A model generated the notes under the pieces. The model was not told where the DNA came from. It was given only the letters and a program-made list of their open reading frames with translations, and ran no database searches. A stretch of DNA of 64,000 bases from Pseudomonadota bacterium. GTDB lineage: Bacteria; Pseudomonadota; Alphaproteobacteria; Acetobacterales; Acetobacteraceae. The stretch covers positions 1 through 64,000 of the forward strand of contig JAJZVV010000008.1 in the NCBI GenBank assembly GCA_021845595.1. Reading direction: 5' to 3'. The translations under genes were made by a program, and so were the position numbers. Every line of letters begins with the position of its first letter. Position 1 is the stretch's first letter. This document shows positions 63,259 to 64,000 of this stretch, piece after piece.

Positions 63259-64000
63259 GTGACCGATGATGATCTGCTCAGCCTCGCCGCCCGCCTCGCC
63301 ATCGAGGCCGGAGCGGCGATCCTCGCCGTGCGCGCCGAGGGCTTCGCCGTGCTGCGCAAGGAGGACGCCTCGCCGGTGACGGCGGCCGATCACGCCGCGG
63401 AGGCGCTGATCCTGCGCGGGCTGCGCGCGGCAACGCCGGCCATCGCGGTGATCGCCGAGGAGGAGATCGCCGCCGGCCACGACCCGGCCGCGACCGACGC
63501 GTTCTGGCTGGTCGATCCGCTCGACGGCACGCGCGAGTTCGCCCGCGGCAGTGACGAATTCACCGTCAATATCGGCCTGGTGCGCGACCAGCGCGCGGTG
63601 CTCGGCGCCGTCTACCTGCCGGCGAGCGGGGAATTGTTCACCGGCATCGTCGGGCGTGGGGCGGCGAAGCGCGACGCCACGGGCGAGCGCGCCATCGCCG
63701 CCCGCCTGCCGCCGGCCGAAGGGCTGCACGTGCTGGCCTCGCGCCATCATGGCAGCGATACGCGCCTCGACGATTTCCTGCGCGGCCGGCACGTCGCGAG
63801 CATCACGCGCAGCGGCTCGGCGCTGAAATTCTGCCGGCTGGCCGAGGGCGCCGGCGATCTCTACCCACGCTTCGGGCGCACCATGGAGTGGGACACGGCG
63901 GCGCCGCAGGCGGTGCTGGAGGCCGCGGGAGGCCATGTCTCCGGCCTCGACGGCACGCCGCTGCGCTATGGCAAGCCGGGCTGGGAGAACCCGCCCTTCG
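63259..64000 (+). CDS. cysQ: 3'(2'),5'-bisphosphate nucleotidase, truncated by window end
   Basis: 247 residues visible, still open at the right edge. Inositol-phosphatase fold: IAEEEI, DPLDGTREFARG, and WDTAAPQAVLEAAGG. CysQ recycles PAP and PAPS intermediates in sulfate assimilation. The GTG at 63259 is the best start; the 114 bp upstream hold no gene. Confidence 0.92.
   Translation, partial: MTDDDLLSLAARLAIEAGAAILAVRAEGFAVLRKEDASPVTAADHAAEALILRGLRAATPAIAVIAEEEIAAGHDPAATDAFWLVDPLDGTREFARGSDEFTVNIGLVRDQRAVLGAVYLPASGELFTGIVGRGAAKRDATGERAIAARLPPAEGLHVLASRHHGSDTRLDDFLRGRHVASITRSGSALKFCRLAEGAGDLYPRFGRTMEWDTAAPQAVLEAAGGHVSGLDGTPLRYGKPGWENPPF

Overview
The window is GC-rich, gene-dense DNA from an alphaproteobacterium, most likely a member of the Acetobacteraceae or a close Rhodospirillales relative. 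This placement is inferred from gene content: an NDUFS4-type complex I subunit, a PQQ alcohol dehydrogenase with its cytochrome c, giant repeat proteins including one with a Hint_2 domain, a Cox-type molybdenum-hydroxylase maturation operon, and the pepA-holC pair. There is no rRNA, phage, transposase, integrase or CRISPR array. Two tRNA genes (Pro-UGG, Arg-UCU) lie near 44.6-45.4 kb. About 70 features are listed.

Layout. 0-4.3 kb: palindromic repeats, then a leftward operon (CxCC GTPase of the CobW family, WD40 propeller, aldo/keto reductase) and a GT4 glycosyltransferase. 4.3-9.7 kb: YciI protein, di-heme peroxidase-like protein, YVTN propeller, membrane fatty-acid hydroxylase, MliC-like lipoprotein, cysteine synthase, rhodanese. 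9.8-12.9 kb: PQQ dehydrogenase carrying the DYD lanthanide signature, cytochrome c and an unknown periplasmic protein. 12.9-17.5 kb: two divergent large surface or secreted repeat proteins. 18.6-20.9 kb: a membrane haem-c sensor (DUF3365-like plus HAMP) followed by a Hanks-type kinase with a duplicated C-terminal domain. 22-26.7 kb: RND pump and adaptor. 26.8-34.6 kb: SorC regulator, polyol-type ABC transporter without an ATPase gene, two SDR dehydrogenases and an acyl-CoA synthetase. 34.5-37.4 kb: GT2, FAD oxidoreductase of the halogenase/reductase type and a methyltransferase. 37.4-42.8 kb: a six-gene overlapping molybdenum-hydroxylase maturation operon without its structural genes. 42.9-45.9 kb: HDAC-like deacetylase, DUF192, tRNAs, complex I subunit and a cluster of palindromes. 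46-50.8 kb: a third repeat protein, a UDGb/NYN operon and folK. 51.1-52 kb: an exported protein made of twenty 11-residue repeats. 52.1-58.2 kb: aspartase, a Rap1a/Tai-like protein, an outer-membrane barrel, holC and pepA. 58.3-59.4 kb: an AT-richer Lys-rich gene with an apparent frameshift. 59.6-64 kb: a complete ribose-type ABC importer and a truncated cysQ.

How the genes fit together. The periplasmic redox theme recurs: the PQQ dehydrogenase feeds the cytochrome c encoded next to it, a di-heme peroxidase lies upstream, and the haem-c sensor/kinase pair could report periplasmic redox state to the cytoplasm. The polyol transporter and dehydrogenases form a catabolic operon under a SorC regulator. 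The Cox-type operon would mature molybdenum hydroxylases encoded elsewhere. The strongest candidates for something undescribed are the 11-residue repeat protein at 51.1 kb, the haem-c sensor/kinase pair, and the trio of leaderless repeat proteins.
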